Shown here piece after piece: positions 35,604 to 44,504 of a stretch of DNA of 64,000 bases; within the stretch, counting starts at the first letter, position 1; the number at the start of each line of letters is the position of its first letter. Under the pieces are notes generated by a model that saw nothing but the letters and a program-made list of their open reading frames with translations, did not search any database and was not told the DNA's origin. The stretch lies in assembly GCA_963707015.1 (NCBI GenBank), contig CAVPOO010000012.1:27613-91612 (forward strand), in the 5' to 3' direction. Origin of the DNA: CAVPOO01 sp963707015. Lineage in GTDB: Bacteria; Pseudomonadota; Gammaproteobacteria; Thiohalobacterales; Thiohalobacteraceae. Made by a program: the position numbers and the translations under genes.

Positions 35604-37615
35604 GGTACGGGCAAGCCATCCGCTTGCGCGGGGCAGGCATCGGGCAAGCGATCATGAAACGACTCGTGGCGCTTGCGGACCGTGCCCGGACGGAATCCCG
35701 GAAAGTACCCGCTTGGGCCACGGCCTGGTGGGGAACCTATGTTCCCATTGCCCTGGTCGCGCTGCTGGGCGTGACGGTTACCTGGCATGCCTTCCGCGAG
35801 GTGACCAGCTGGGAGCGGCAACGCGTACAGAATGCCTTCTATGCCGCGGCCAGAGACCGCGTCCTGGTGGTGCGACGCGAGATCGAATACAACCTCGGTG
35901 TGGTCCTGGATGTTGGCAGCTTCATCGAGACCTCGCGACGCATTGAACGACGTGAGTTTCGCAGATTCGTGGGGCCGGCAGTGAAGCGTTACGGCAGCAT
36001 AGAGTCCCTGGAATGGATTCCCCAGGTCACCGGCGCGGAGCGTGTCGCGTTTGAGAAGGCTGCCCGCCGCAGCTTCCCGAGATTCCAGATGAACGAACGC
36101 GGCCCGGGCGGGGATCTGGTCAGGGCGGGGGCGCGCCCGGTGCATTTTCCCGTCCTCTATGTACAGCCCTATCAGCTCAACAAGGAAAGACTGGGCCTCG
36201 ATCTGGCCGCCGACGGCGCAACACTGGCGGACTTGCTGCAAACCGGGCACATGGGACAGATGCGGGTTTCGCCGCGTGTTCCTCTGGAACGCGGGGGCGG
36301 CCGGGAGTTCGGCTTCGTGGCGCGACTGCCGGTCTACGACCAGGAGGATTCGGACCAGGAGGAGGACGCCCTGATCGAGATCGTGGAGGACCGGCCGCTG
36401 ATGCTGCGCGGGTTTGCGGCGGGGGTCTTTCGCATTGGCGTCATTGTGGAACGCGCCCTGGATAACCTCAGCCCGAGTGGTATCGACCTGGTCCTCTATG
36501 ACGTGTCCGGCGAGGACAGAAGACAGTACCTTTACCACCACGGCTCGCGACTGCGCGCCGCGAAGCCTGATTCACAGCCGCGCGACGACGGCAAGGCGCG
36601 GGATGGCTGGGAGTTCGTTCAGGCCTTCAGTGTCATGGACCGGCAATGGGAGGCGGTGGGTAATTCCATCGCGGGGCAGTTCCAGCCGGATCCCTGGCGT
36701 GGCCGGGCCGTACTTGCGGGTGGCTGGTCATTCACGGCGCTGCTGACGATCTATCTTTCCACGCTGGTGGGGCGCGCGGCCAAGGTGCGGCGTCTGGTGG
36801 CCAAGCGCACCGCGCAACTGCTGGAAGCCAATGAGGCGCTCAACACCGAGATCGGCGAACGCATGAACGCCGAGAAGGAACTTCAGGCACTGAACGAAAC
36901 CCTGGAACACCGGGTCGCGGAACGCACGGCCGAATCGGAACGTCATGTGAAAGAACTGGAGCAGTTTGCCTATGTGACCTCTCATGACCTCAAGGCGCCG
37001 CTCAGAGGCATTGCCAATCTGGCCGCCTGGCTGGAGGAGGACCTGCAGGGGAAACTCACCGACGACACCCGCGAACAGCTGCAGCTTCTGCGCGATCGCG
37101 TGCAGCGCATGAATGCGTTGATCGAAGGCTTGCTGAAGTATTCACGGATCGGGCGCACCGGTGTTTCCCTGGAAACCGTGGATGTCGCCGAACTGCTGGC
37201 CGAGGTCATCGACTCGCTATCCCCACCCCCGGGCTTCGTCGTCGATGTCGCCCCGGACATGCCAACCCTGCACACCGATCGCCTGCAGCTTTCCCAGGTA
37301 TTCTCCAACCTGATCGGGAACGCCATCAAACACTGCCGGGGGGAAGAGGGCCATGTCTGGGTAACGGCCGGCGAGACCCGCGAGGGGGGCTACGAATTCA
37401 CCGTCGCGGACAACGGGCCCGGCATCGCACCGGAATACCATGGCAAGGTCTTTCAGATGTTTCAGACCCTGCAGACCACGGATTTCGGCAGCAATACCGG
37501 GATCGGGCTGGCGCTGGTGAGGAAGATTGTGCAGGAACATGGTGGTTCGATAACATTGGACTCTGCCGAAGGCAGGGGCGCCAGGTTCCGGTTTACCTGG
37601 CCCAAAGACGGTTGA
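35600..37615 (+). CDS. CHASE-domain sensor histidine kinase
   Basis: The 671-residue protein has a membrane helix near residues 47-66, a periplasmic CHASE domain (about 80-300), a second helix near 375, a coiled coil, a HisKA segment with the phospho-acceptor histidine in YVTSHDLKAPLRGI, and a HATPase_c domain (NLIGNAIKHC, DNGPGIAPE, GIGLALVRKIV). It resembles the kinases that pair with small Rcp1-like receivers, one of which follows 65 bp downstream. The start could be GTG 35600 (overlapping the previous stop) or ATG 35654; neither has a good ribosome site. Confidence 0.88.
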   Translation: MRYGQAIRLRGAGIGQAIMKRLVALADRARTESRKVPAWATAWWGTYVPIALVALLGVTVTWHAFREVTSWERQRVQNAFYAAARDRVLVVRREIEYNLGVVLDVGSFIETSRRIERREFRRFVGPAVKRYGSIESLEWIPQVTGAERVAFEKAARRSFPRFQMNERGPGGDLVRAGARPVHFPVLYVQPYQLNKERLGLDLAADGATLADLLQTGHMGQMRVSPRVPLERGGGREFGFVARLPVYDQEDSDQEEDALIEIVEDRPLMLRGFAAGVFRIGVIVERALDNLSPSGIDLVLYDVSGEDRRQYLYHHGSRLRAAKPDSQPRDDGKARDGWEFVQAFSVMDRQWEAVGNSIAGQFQPDPWRGRAVLAGGWSFTALLTIYLSTLVGRAAKVRRLVAKRTAQLLEANEALNTEIGERMNAEKELQALNETLEHRVAERTAESERHVKELEQFAYVTSHDLKAPLRGIANLAAWLEEDLQGKLTDDTREQLQLLRDRVQRMNALIEGLLKYSRIGRTGVSLETVDVAELLAEVIDSLSPPPGFVVDVAPDMPTLHTDRLQLSQVFSNLIGNAIKHCRGEEGHVWVTAGETREGGYEFTVADNGPGIAPEYHGKVFQMFQTLQTTDFGSNTGIGLALVRKIVQEHGGSITLDSAEGRGARFRFTWPKDG

Positions 37616-37680
37616 AACTGAACGAGCCGGCGCGGGAGACTCTATACTGTTGCTGAATACCCACATCAGGAAACTTCGTC

Positions 37681-38091
37681 ATGCTGGATAAAGATGCCGT
37701 CATACTGCTGGTGGAAGATGACAGGGTGGATGTCATGACCGTCAAGCGGGCCCTGCAGAAAAACCATGTCAGCAACCCGCTGTATGTGGCACGCACCGGC
37801 GTGGAGGCGCTGGGCATGCTGCGGGGACAGGGCTTCGACAAGATTGAACCGACGCCATCCCTGATCCTGCTGGATCTGAATCTGCCCAAAATGGGCGGCA
37901 TTGAATTCCTGAAGGAATTGCGTGCCGACCCGGATCTGCGGTCCCTGCCGGTGATCGTACTGACCTCCTCGAACGAACCCAGCGACCGCGCCGCCGCCTT
38001 CGAGTACGACGTCGAGGACTACATCGTAAAGCCGCATTCTTTTGACGAATTCTCCAGCGCTATGGCCACGGTTCTCGCCTACTGGTCCTAG
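37681..38091 (+). CDS. Single-domain response regulator (CheY/Rcp1-like)
   Basis: The 136-residue protein is a lone receiver: the acidic pair in LLVEDDRVDV, the phospho-acceptor aspartate in LILLDLNLPKMGG, the threonine in VLTSS and the lysine in YIVKPHSF are all in place. Without an output domain it probably acts by protein binding or phosphorelay. It is the natural partner of the CHASE histidine kinase upstream. Confidence 0.9.
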   Translation: MLDKDAVILLVEDDRVDVMTVKRALQKNHVSNPLYVARTGVEALGMLRGQGFDKIEPTPSLILLDLNLPKMGGIEFLKELRADPDLRSLPVIVLTSSNEPSDRAAAFEYDVEDYIVKPHSFDEFSSAMATVLAYWS

Positions 38092-38130
38092 CCCGGATTG
38101 GCCCCCCTGGCGGGATGGCAGGCGGCAGCC

Positions 38131-38508
38131 TCAGTTGTTGCGTGCCCCCTGGTCGACCCACAGACGCAGTATGTCGATCTGTTCCTGAGCGAGCGGTGCG
38201 CGCCCGTGCGGCATGCGCATCGAGGGGTCCGCCCGTCCTTCCACCAGCATATTCAGAATGCTGTGCCGGCTGTCGCCGGGCACGATGACCGGGCCGTACC
38301 AGGTACCCTGCATGAGCGCTTCATAGCTGGTCATGATCAGGCCGGTTTCGAGGTAGCCCTGGCCCGTGTGCGGTGAATGACATTCAATGCAGTGTGCGTG
38401 CAGGATAGGCTGCACATGCCGGGTATAGCTGATCTGGCGTTCTTCCTTGACACAGCCGGTGAGCCCCAGCGTGAGCAGACCCAGGCCGATCAGACAAGCG
38501 TGCACCAT
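38131..38508 (-). CDS. Cytochrome c lipoprotein
   Basis: The ATG at 38508, with GGAGG four bases upstream, gives 125 residues starting with a lipoprotein signal (LTLGLTGC). One haem-binding CIECH lies in HVQPILHAHCIECHSPH, a pattern like the planctomycete-type cytochrome c domains, with a likely distal methionine in MRMPHG. It should be anchored in the membrane facing the periplasm and carry electrons; partners are unknown. It follows the SRPBCC gene on the same strand after 53 bp. Confidence 0.82.
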   Translation of the reverse strand: MVHACLIGLGLLTLGLTGCVKEERQISYTRHVQPILHAHCIECHSPHTGQGYLETGLIMTSYEALMQGTWYGPVIVPGDSRHSILNMLVEGRADPSMRMPHGRAPLAQEQIDILRLWVDQGARNN

Positions 38509-38561
38509 CGCGCCTCCAGGAACCGGTCGGAGCGGATAATAATACGGGCCGGCCGGCGACA

Positions 38562-39212
38562 TCACGGCTGGCCCTGCGCTCGCCTGCCGGCTCCCGACGC
38601 CTTTGCCCGCCTGACCTGCGCGATGCGTTCAATATTGTTCAGACTGGTCATGATCTGTTGCCGCAGCTTGTTCTTGACGAAGTAGGTCCCGACAAGCGGC
38701 GGTATAAAAAAGCCGGGCTCCAGGGTCAGGTCATAGGTTAATCGGGTAGCATCGCCGTCAGCCCGAATCTGCCAGATCGCCGCACCCGACTTGACATTGC
38801 TCAGTTGCGGGACGATCTGCGCATACAGCTCACCCGATTCCAGTTCGCGGATGTCCTCGACCCGTACGATGTCCTGACAGAATATGAAGACACAGTCATT
38901 GATCAGGGTTCTGACGCGAACGACCGACGCATCGGGTGCGGGCAGGATCTTGGACTCGGTGATGGAAGGGTTCAGACGGTAGATATGCACATAATCGGTC
39001 AGGATATTATGGATGGCATCTGGCGGCGCATCGAGAACCGTCTCCAGCGAAACCTGATATACCCCGTGTTCGTGGCTGACCGCAAACCTGACCGGCTCTG
39101 CGGCCCACAGCCTGGCCGCGAACAGGCAACACGCGGTGCACCCGCAAACAGCACTGATGGCACTGTACAAGGTGCGCCGTACAACTGCTGCCTCGCGGTA
39201 CGGTCGTGTCAC
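38562..39212 (-). CDS. Secreted SRPBCC (START-like) family protein
   Basis: The GTG at 39212 gives 216 residues with a hydrophobic signal (SAISAVCGCTACCLFAARLWAA). The mature part starts YQVSLETVLDAPPDAIHNILTDY, typical of polyketide cyclase/START-like ligand pockets, and ends in NNIERIAQ. Start choice is uncertain: a TTG at 39170 or longer frames are possible, but farther upstream the frame runs over the 4.5S RNA gene. It likely forms an operon with the cytochrome c lipoprotein. Confidence 0.72.
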   Translation of the reverse strand: MTRPYREAAVVRRTLYSAISAVCGCTACCLFAARLWAAEPVRFAVSHEHGVYQVSLETVLDAPPDAIHNILTDYVHIYRLNPSITESKILPAPDASVVRVRTLINDCVFIFCQDIVRVEDIRELESGELYAQIVPQLSNVKSGAAIWQIRADGDATRLTYDLTLEPGFFIPPLVGTYFVKNKLRQQIMTSLNNIERIAQVRRAKASGAGRRAQGQP

Positions 39213-39381
39213 TGTGTGCGTCCGCGGTTGACTGTTCGAGCCTCGGGTCGGCCGTCCTGCCTCGCCGATAGCCGGAGCCCGGAGTCTAGCACAGGCGATG
39301 CGGTGTACCGGCTGAGTGAGCTGCGCGGGCGTGCCCTGGCCGCGTCTGTACTCCGTGCTACTTTGTCTGTACCCTAGCACC

Positions 39382-39493
39382 GGTGGCTTGTACCGGTTCC
39401 CCCGCGACGACAAGCTGTGGACCCCGTCAGGCCCGGAAGGGAGCAGCGGCAGCAGTGGACTCGGGTGCCGGGGTGTCGCTGGTACAGGCCGCC
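39382..39493 (+). ncRNA. ffs: 4.5S RNA (signal recognition particle RNA)
   Basis: The conserved SRP apical part GTCAGGCCCGGAAGGGAGCAG at 39427-39446 matches the Ffh-binding loop of bacterial 4.5S RNA, and GGGTGCCGGGGTGT follows as in E. coli. The ends pair: GGUGGCUUGUACC at 39382-39394 with GGUACAGGCCGCC at 39481-39493, including two G-U pairs, giving the usual long hairpin of about 112 nt. A TACCCT seven bases before the 5' end may be the -10. Location just ahead of dnaX is common in gammaproteobacteria. Confidence 0.95.
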
Positions 39494-39567
39494 ATTCTTC
39501 CCTGCCGGGAGGCGCGCACCCAGGCAGATGCATGGGATGACGCAGGCATTTCCGGCATCACGTCCCT

Positions 39568-39737
39568 CTAGGAGTCTGTCGGACTTAGGGGTTCGTGACG
39601 AGGCAGGTGGGAGAGTGAGCCCAAAGCCTCCCGCTTTCGAGGCGCATAGTGCGCCCTACGCAACGAGAAAGCGGGAGGCTTTGGGCTCACTCTCCCACCG
39701 CCGCAGTAGAATCAGCCTGAGTCCGACAGGCTCCTAG
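39568..39737. mobile_element. 170-bp MITE-like palindromic element, copy A
   Basis: The element starts and ends with CTAG and has near-perfect terminal repeats (CTAGGAGTCTGTCGGACT and its partner). Inside, 39606-39638 is the exact reverse complement of 39667-39699 (33 bp), and GGCGCATAGTGCGCC forms a third hairpin in the loop. CTAG fits the YTAR target of the IS5 subgroup, so mobilisation by such a transposase is a guess. It lies between ffs and dnaX, its right end six bases before a TATAAT box. Confidence 0.85.
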
Positions 39738-39742
39738 ATCCT

Positions 39743-39748
39743 GTATAA
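39743..39748 (+). promoter_or_regulatory. Candidate -10 box for dnaX
   Basis: A perfect TATAAT lies 54 bp before the dnaX ATG, directly after the MITE. A -35 at proper distance would fall in the right terminal repeat of the MITE (GTCCGA region) and matches the consensus poorly. The insertion may have replaced or reshaped the original promoter. Confidence 0.5.
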
Positions 39749-39802
39749 TCAGGCAGGTCTCAATGGCTGGTACGGTTCCCTGTTACCCCTGATCCGAAAT
39801 TC

Positions 39803-41371
39803 ATGAGCTACCAGGTTCTGGCCCGCAAATGGCGGCCGCGCAACTTCCGGGAGATGGTCGGGCAGGAGCATGTTCTGCGTGCGCTGATCAATGCGCTGGA
39901 TAATGACCAGCTGCATCACGCCTACCTCTTCACCGGTACGCGTGGCGTCGGCAAGACGACTGTGGCCCGGATCTTTGCCAAGTCACTGAATTGCGAAGCG
40001 GGCGTCAGCTCGCAACCCTGCGGCGAGTGCAGCGCCTGTCGTGAGATTGATGAGGGACGCTTCGTCGATCTCATCGAAGTCGATGCCGCCTCACGCACCA
40101 AGGTGGATGAGACCCGCGAGCTGCTGGAGAACGTTCAGTACGCGCCGACGCGCGGCCGGTACAAGGTGTACCTGATCGATGAGGTGCACATGTTTTCGGG
40201 TCACAGCTTCAATGCGCTGTTGAAGACGCTGGAGGAGCCGCCACCGCATGTCAAATTCCTGCTGGCGACGACGGATCCCCAACGGCTGCCGGTGACGGTC
40301 CTTTCGCGCTGTCTGCAGTTCAATCTGAAACGCCTGCCCCTGTCTCGCATCAGTGAGTATCTGCAGGGCATGGCTGCAAAGGAAGGCGTGACGGCAGAGG
40401 CAGGCGCCCTACAGGAGCTGGCGCGCGCCGCAGACGGCAGTATGCGCGATGCACTGAGTCTGCTGGATCAGGCGATCGCCTACGGTGGCGGCCAGGTGCT
40501 GGAGGCCGATGTCCGGGCGATGCTGGGCACCATCGAGCGCCGCCACCTGTATGAGGTTCTCAGGGCCCTGGCGCAGCATGACGGCGAGGCCCTGTTGGCG
40601 CAGGTCGCGCAGTTCAGCGAGCAGGCACTGGATTACGAAGGTTTTCTCGCAGAGCTGCTGTCCCTGTTACAGCGTGTTGCGGTCGCGCAGGTGGTGTCTG
40701 AGGGGGTGGCCGGCTCCTTCCGTGACGGCGAGGAGGTGGCAGAACTCGCGGCCCTGCTGCCCGTGGAGGACGTTCAGCTCTACTACCAGATCGGTATGCT
40801 CGGGCGACGCGATCTGCCGCTGGCGCCCGACCCGAAAGGCGGCCTGGAAATGATTCTCTTGCGTATGCTCGCGTTTCGGCCAGGCCAGACCCCTGTCAGG
40901 ATTGCGCCCACGTCCGCGCACCAGCCAGCCAGGGCTGCCGCCCCGGCGCCGGCTGAAAAGACAGAACCCAGGAAGGCTGTGGCGGCGGAAAAGGACGCAA
41001 GCTGGGAGTCCATGATACAGGTCATGGCACTCAAGGGGATGCTGCGCCAGTTTGCGGAGAACTGCACGCTGGTCAAGCGTGAGGGGCCGCATGTCCAGCT
41101 GGCCCTGGACCCGGCCCACGGACACCTGCGCAGTGGCAACCTGGAGCAACGGCTGCAACGGGCACTGAGCGAGTACAGCGGGGTTTCGGTGCAACTGGAC
41201 GTTCTCATAGAACAGGCGGCGGAGGAAACGCCCGCGCGACGTCAGGCACGCATGACAGAGGCACGTCAGCAGGCGGCAGAAGAGGCGATTGCCGGAGACG
41301 AACATGTCAAGGCCTTCCAGGATACCTTTAATGCGCAGGTGCGCCCGGAGAGTGTTCGTCCGAGGGATTAA
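39803..41371 (+). CDS. dnaX: DNA polymerase III subunit gamma/tau
   Basis: The 522-residue clamp-loader ATPase starts MSYQVLARKWRPRNFREMVGQ, has the Walker A GTRGVGKTT, a four-cysteine zinc module (CGECSACRE), the DEVHM Walker B and the SRC sensor (TVLSRCLQF). The region past about residue 370 is the shorter tau tail. At 522 residues it is shorter than E. coli tau (643). I see no A6G-type slippery heptamer that would produce gamma by frameshift. It leads the dnaX-ybaB-recR group. Confidence 0.95.
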   Translation: MSYQVLARKWRPRNFREMVGQEHVLRALINALDNDQLHHAYLFTGTRGVGKTTVARIFAKSLNCEAGVSSQPCGECSACREIDEGRFVDLIEVDAASRTKVDETRELLENVQYAPTRGRYKVYLIDEVHMFSGHSFNALLKTLEEPPPHVKFLLATTDPQRLPVTVLSRCLQFNLKRLPLSRISEYLQGMAAKEGVTAEAGALQELARAADGSMRDALSLLDQAIAYGGGQVLEADVRAMLGTIERRHLYEVLRALAQHDGEALLAQVAQFSEQALDYEGFLAELLSLLQRVAVAQVVSEGVAGSFRDGEEVAELAALLPVEDVQLYYQIGMLGRRDLPLAPDPKGGLEMILLRMLAFRPGQTPVRIAPTSAHQPARAAAPAPAEKTEPRKAVAAEKDASWESMIQVMALKGMLRQFAENCTLVKREGPHVQLALDPAHGHLRSGNLEQRLQRALSEYSGVSVQLDVLIEQAAEETPARRQARMTEARQQAAEEAIAGDEHVKAFQDTFNAQVRPESVRPRD

Positions 41372-41463
41372 CGCAGATATCTCGCCCGCGTCTCGTATCA
41401 GCCGTTCCGGCGACACAGGCGGTTGCGGCGAAAGTTCTTCGCATTGGACAGTGTAGAGAGGAC

Positions 41464-41793
41464 ATGGCTATGAAGGGTGGTTTGGGTAATCTCATGAAGC
41501 AGGCCCAGCAGATGCAGGCCAATATGCAGAAGGCGCAGGAAGAACTGGCATCCATGGAGGTAACGGGCCAGGCGGGCGGCGGCATGGTGAGTGTCGTCAT
41601 GACGGGACGCCACGAGGTACGCCGCGTCAGCATTGACGAGGCCCTGCTCGGGGAAGACAAGGACATGCTCGAGGACATGGTGGCGGCGGCCGTTAACGAC
41701 GCCGTCCATAAAGTCGAAGCGACCAGCCAGGAAAAGATGTCGGCAATGACCGCCGGCCTGAATCTTCCACCGGGTATGAAGTTGCCGTTCTGA
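41464..41793 (+). CDS. ybaB: YbaB/EbfC family nucleoid-associated protein
   Basis: The 109-residue protein (MKGGLGNLMKQAQQMQANMQKAQEEL...) is a clear YbaB/EbfC homologue, a DNA-binding dimer conserved between dnaX and recR. The ATG at 41464 and one at 41470 are both possible. Its stop overlaps the recR start by one base. Confidence 0.93.
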   Translation: MAMKGGLGNLMKQAQQMQANMQKAQEELASMEVTGQAGGGMVSVVMTGRHEVRRVSIDEALLGEDKDMLEDMVAAAVNDAVHKVEATSQEKMSAMTAGLNLPPGMKLPF

Positions 41794-42404
41794 TGGGACA
41801 GTCCCGTTATATCGCGCAATTGGTCGAGGCACTGCGCTGCCTGCCCGGTGTGGGCCCGAAATCCGCGCAGCGGATGACCTATCACCTGCTGGAGCGTAAC
41901 CGCGAAGGCGGCAGGCGGCTCGCGCAGGCACTGGAACAGGCGATGGACAGGATCGGTCACTGCCGGCAATGCCGGACGCTGACAGACACCGAGTTGTGTG
42001 ATCTGTGCGCCGCATCCGGGCGTGACACCTCGCAGCTGTGCGTCGTCGAGGGGCCCGCTGACGTGGCCGTTGTCGAGCAGGCAACGGGTTACCGGGGGCT
42101 TTATTTCGTCCTGCTGGGACACCTGTCGCCCCTGGACGGCATCGGGCCGGAACAACTGGGTCTGGATCAACTCAGGGCGCGGCTGGACAGCGGAGCGGTC
42201 TCCGAGCTGATCGTTGCGACCAACCCGACGGTCGAAGGTGAGGCGACGGCATACTACGTTGCAGAGATGGCCCGCGAGGCCGGGGTGCGGCCAACGCGGA
42301 TCGCGCATGGCGTACCGATCGGCGGTGAACTAGAATATATAGACGGCAGCACACTTTCCCACGCCTTTTCGGGAAGACACGACATCTGGAACCACAAATC
42401 CTGA
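41793..42404 (+). CDS. recR: Recombination mediator protein RecR
   Basis: The 203-residue protein has the N-terminal helix-hairpin-helix (LRCLPGVGPKSAQRM), a C4 zinc finger (CRQCRTLTDTELCDLC) and a Toprim domain (LCVVEGPADVAVVEQ, ATNPTVEGEATAYY). RecR works with RecF and RecO to load RecA at gaps. Gene order dnaX-ybaB-recR is the standard one. Confidence 0.95.
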   Translation: MGQSRYIAQLVEALRCLPGVGPKSAQRMTYHLLERNREGGRRLAQALEQAMDRIGHCRQCRTLTDTELCDLCAASGRDTSQLCVVEGPADVAVVEQATGYRGLYFVLLGHLSPLDGIGPEQLGLDQLRARLDSGAVSELIVATNPTVEGEATAYYVAEMAREAGVRPTRIAHGVPIGGELEYIDGSTLSHAFSGRHDIWNHKS

Positions 42405-42431
42405 AATCCTGACGGAGAGCGGCGAGGACAT

Positions 42432-42791
42432 ATGGATATCGCAACACTGCCTGCCCCCCTGGCTCTGGCGACGGGCCTTCCCGTCACGGGACGCGCCCGG
42501 GAGGCAGCCGCGCAGACCCCTGCCCTGGCGCCGTCTGCGCCGGGTCTGCCGCCCGTAGAGCGCATTGTTCAGGGCGAATGGCTCGGCCGTGATTCGGCCG
42601 GTGTGGCGGCGGTCGGGCATTATCTGCATGGGCGCGTGTTTGACGCGTTCAATTCCCAGATGCCGGCGCCTCCGGCCGGCCCGGCTCCCGCCGGGGCTGG
42701 GGAGCGCGCGGTCAACGCCTACCTGGGCCATACCCGGGAGGGGCTGCGGCATGCGGTTACGCGCGGGCGCTCGGTGGATTATTTCCTGTAG
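42432..42791 (+). CDS. Conserved-looking hypothetical protein
   Basis: The 119-residue product has a Pro/Ala-rich N-terminal half and a more ordered C-terminus (VGHYLHGRVFDAFNSQM, then AVNAYLGHTREGLRHAVTRGRSVDYFL). It has no signal peptide or membrane helix and matches no family that I recognise. It starts 27 bp after recR and ends eight bases before the HIT gene, so it is probably co-transcribed. Codon use resembles its neighbours, which supports a real gene. Confidence 0.65.
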   Translation: MDIATLPAPLALATGLPVTGRAREAAAQTPALAPSAPGLPPVERIVQGEWLGRDSAGVAAVGHYLHGRVFDAFNSQMPAPPAGPAPAGAGERAVNAYLGHTREGLRHAVTRGRSVDYFL

Positions 42792-42799
42792 GCTGCGGC

Positions 42800-43144
42800 A
42801 TGACGGAGTGCCTGTTTTGTCGCATGGTTGCCGGTGAGATTCAGCCGGATGTGGTGTATGAGGACGATGAAATCATGGCGTTCCGTGATGTGAATCCTCA
42901 GGCGCCCACCCACGTCCTGGTGATCCCGAAGCGGCATATCGCGACCACCAACGATCTGCAGCCGGATGATGCAGAACTCGTTGGCAGGATGGTTCTGGTG
43001 GCCGGAAAAGTTGCCGGTGACGACGGGGTCGATGAGCGCGGTTATCGCGTGCTGTTGAACTGCAACCGCGAGGCAGGGCAGGCAGTCTTCCATATCCATC
43101 TGCACGTATTGGGCGGACGGCCCATGGGCTGGCCACCCGGCTAG
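42800..43144 (+). CDS. hinT: HIT family purine nucleoside phosphoramidase (HinT-like)
   Basis: The 114-residue protein has the histidine triad HIHLHV at residues 98-103, preceded by the CLFCRMVAGEIQPDVVYEDD start typical of HinT. These enzymes hydrolyse AMP-linked phosphoramidates. It ends the dnaX-recR run; the converging rsgA gene follows after 64 bp. Confidence 0.92.
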   Translation: MTECLFCRMVAGEIQPDVVYEDDEIMAFRDVNPQAPTHVLVIPKRHIATTNDLQPDDAELVGRMVLVAGKVAGDDGVDERGYRVLLNCNREAGQAVFHIHLHVLGGRPMGWPPG

Positions 43145-43208
43145 CGGTCGCAGGGCACGCGTGCGGCTGGCAACGGTCCCCGCGCTTTCAAACAGGACCC
43201 TGAGCGGG

Positions 43209-44138
43209 TCAGCGCCTGCCCAGCAGTTTCCGGTAGCTTTCCAGTCTGCGCGCACTGATCCTGCCCGCATCCGCCGCCGCCTGAACGGCGCAGCCGGGTT
43301 CCTGAAGGTGGCGGCAGTTGTGAAAGCGGCAGTGGCCGCGCAGCCCGGCGAACTCACGAAATCCGCGCTCGATCTCCTCGGGCGTAACCTCCCATAATTG
43401 AAAATCACGGACACCGGGGGAATCGATCAACTGCCCGCCATGCGGAAGGTGGTAGAGGGTGGTGGATGTGGTCGTGTGCCGACCGAGGCCCGATGTCGCC
43501 GAAAGCTCGCCGATCTGCACACCCTTGCCCGGCAAGAGCGCGTTGATCAGGGAAGACTTGCCGACCCCCGACTGCCCCAGCAGAATGCTGGTCGAGGATT
43601 TCAGGCAGGCCTGGAGCGGTTCCAGCGCCTCGGCATCGCGGGTCGATGTAAACAGCACCGGATAACCGAGCACGCGGTAGGGCTCGAGTCGTTGCGCGAG
43701 CGCCTGTCGGGTCCCGGCGGTCAACAGGTCCTGTTTGTTGACCACAATCAATGCCCGCACGGGTATCAGTTCGGCAACGATCAGATAGCGGTCAATGAGG
43801 TCGTCACTCAGCGGCGGTCTGGCTGCCGTGACGAGCACAATCAGATCGAAGTTCGCGGCCAGTACCCGTTCGCGGCCGCCGGCACCGTGGCTCACCAGCG
43901 CGGTCTGGCGGGGCCTGACGGCGGTGATAATTCCCTTGCCCTGCTCGGCAGGGTGCCACAGGACGCGGTCACCGCAGACGACCCGCCCCAGGCGCTTGCG
44001 AATGTGACAGGGATGCAGTTGCGCCGCGCTGTCCTCCACGATGGCCGAGGCGCCATGGTGGGTAATGACCAGGCCCGCCTGCTCAGAACGATCAGCCTGA
44101 CCGGAATGCGGGGCAGGCTCCGCGTCTGTTGGCGTCAC
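43209..44138 (-). CDS. rsgA: Ribosome small-subunit maturation GTPase RsgA
   Basis: The 309-residue protein has an N-terminal OB fold, a circularly permuted GTPase domain with G4 (VVNKQDLL) before G1 (GQSGVGKSSLI) and G3 (DSPGVRDF), and a C-terminal zinc knuckle (CRFHNCRHLQEPGCAV). This order is diagnostic for RsgA (YjeQ), which assists late 30S assembly. It follows the small cytochrome gene on the minus strand. Confidence 0.95.
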   Translation of the reverse strand: MTPTDAEPAPHSGQADRSEQAGLVITHHGASAIVEDSAAQLHPCHIRKRLGRVVCGDRVLWHPAEQGKGIITAVRPRQTALVSHGAGGRERVLAANFDLIVLVTAARPPLSDDLIDRYLIVAELIPVRALIVVNKQDLLTAGTRQALAQRLEPYRVLGYPVLFTSTRDAEALEPLQACLKSSTSILLGQSGVGKSSLINALLPGKGVQIGELSATSGLGRHTTTSTTLYHLPHGGQLIDSPGVRDFQLWEVTPEEIERGFREFAGLRGHCRFHNCRHLQEPGCAVQAAADAGRISARRLESYRKLLGRR

Positions 44139-44193
44139 CTCGTCGGCAGCGCCGTCACAGGCCTTGCCGGCCTCGAAGGGTCATCCCCTGTGG

Positions 44194-44481
44194 TCACTCG
44201 AACCCGTAGAAACGCGTGTTCAGGTATTGCACGATATTTTCCGTGCCATCCGCCGGCAGTTTCAGTCCCTGGCTGAGTTCGCAGCGGCTGACCCGCGTGC
44301 GCAGTGCCTCCAGGGAGATGATGTTTCCCCGGTCTTTGGAATAGACACTGGTGTCGTGGCATTTCAGGCAGTGCTTGTCATGCATCGCCTGGCCGGCCTG
44401 GATATCCACGGCAGTGGCCTGACTGGAAAAAACCGCCATCACGAACGCTGGCAACAGGACAGGGAAGGTCGTCTTTCGCAT
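44194..44481 (-). CDS. Small periplasmic cytochrome c
   Basis: The 95-residue protein has a cleavable signal (LLPAFVMAVFSSQATA) and one haem site CLKCH at about residues 38-42. A cytochrome c fold of this small size fits a soluble monohaem electron carrier. Its ATG is 23 bp downstream of the M48 protease stop, and rsgA follows, so it may be in the same transcript as both. Confidence 0.85.
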   Translation of the reverse strand: MRKTTFPVLLPAFVMAVFSSQATAVDIQAGQAMHDKHCLKCHDTSVYSKDRGNIISLEALRTRVSRCELSQGLKLPADGTENIVQYLNTRFYGFE

Positions 44482-44504
44482 GGTATTTACCCCGCTTGGC
44501 TTGT

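Noticed and set aside
40900..41000. Programmed frameshift in dnaX producing gamma
   Set aside because: No A AAA AAG-type slippery heptamer or following hairpin is seen.
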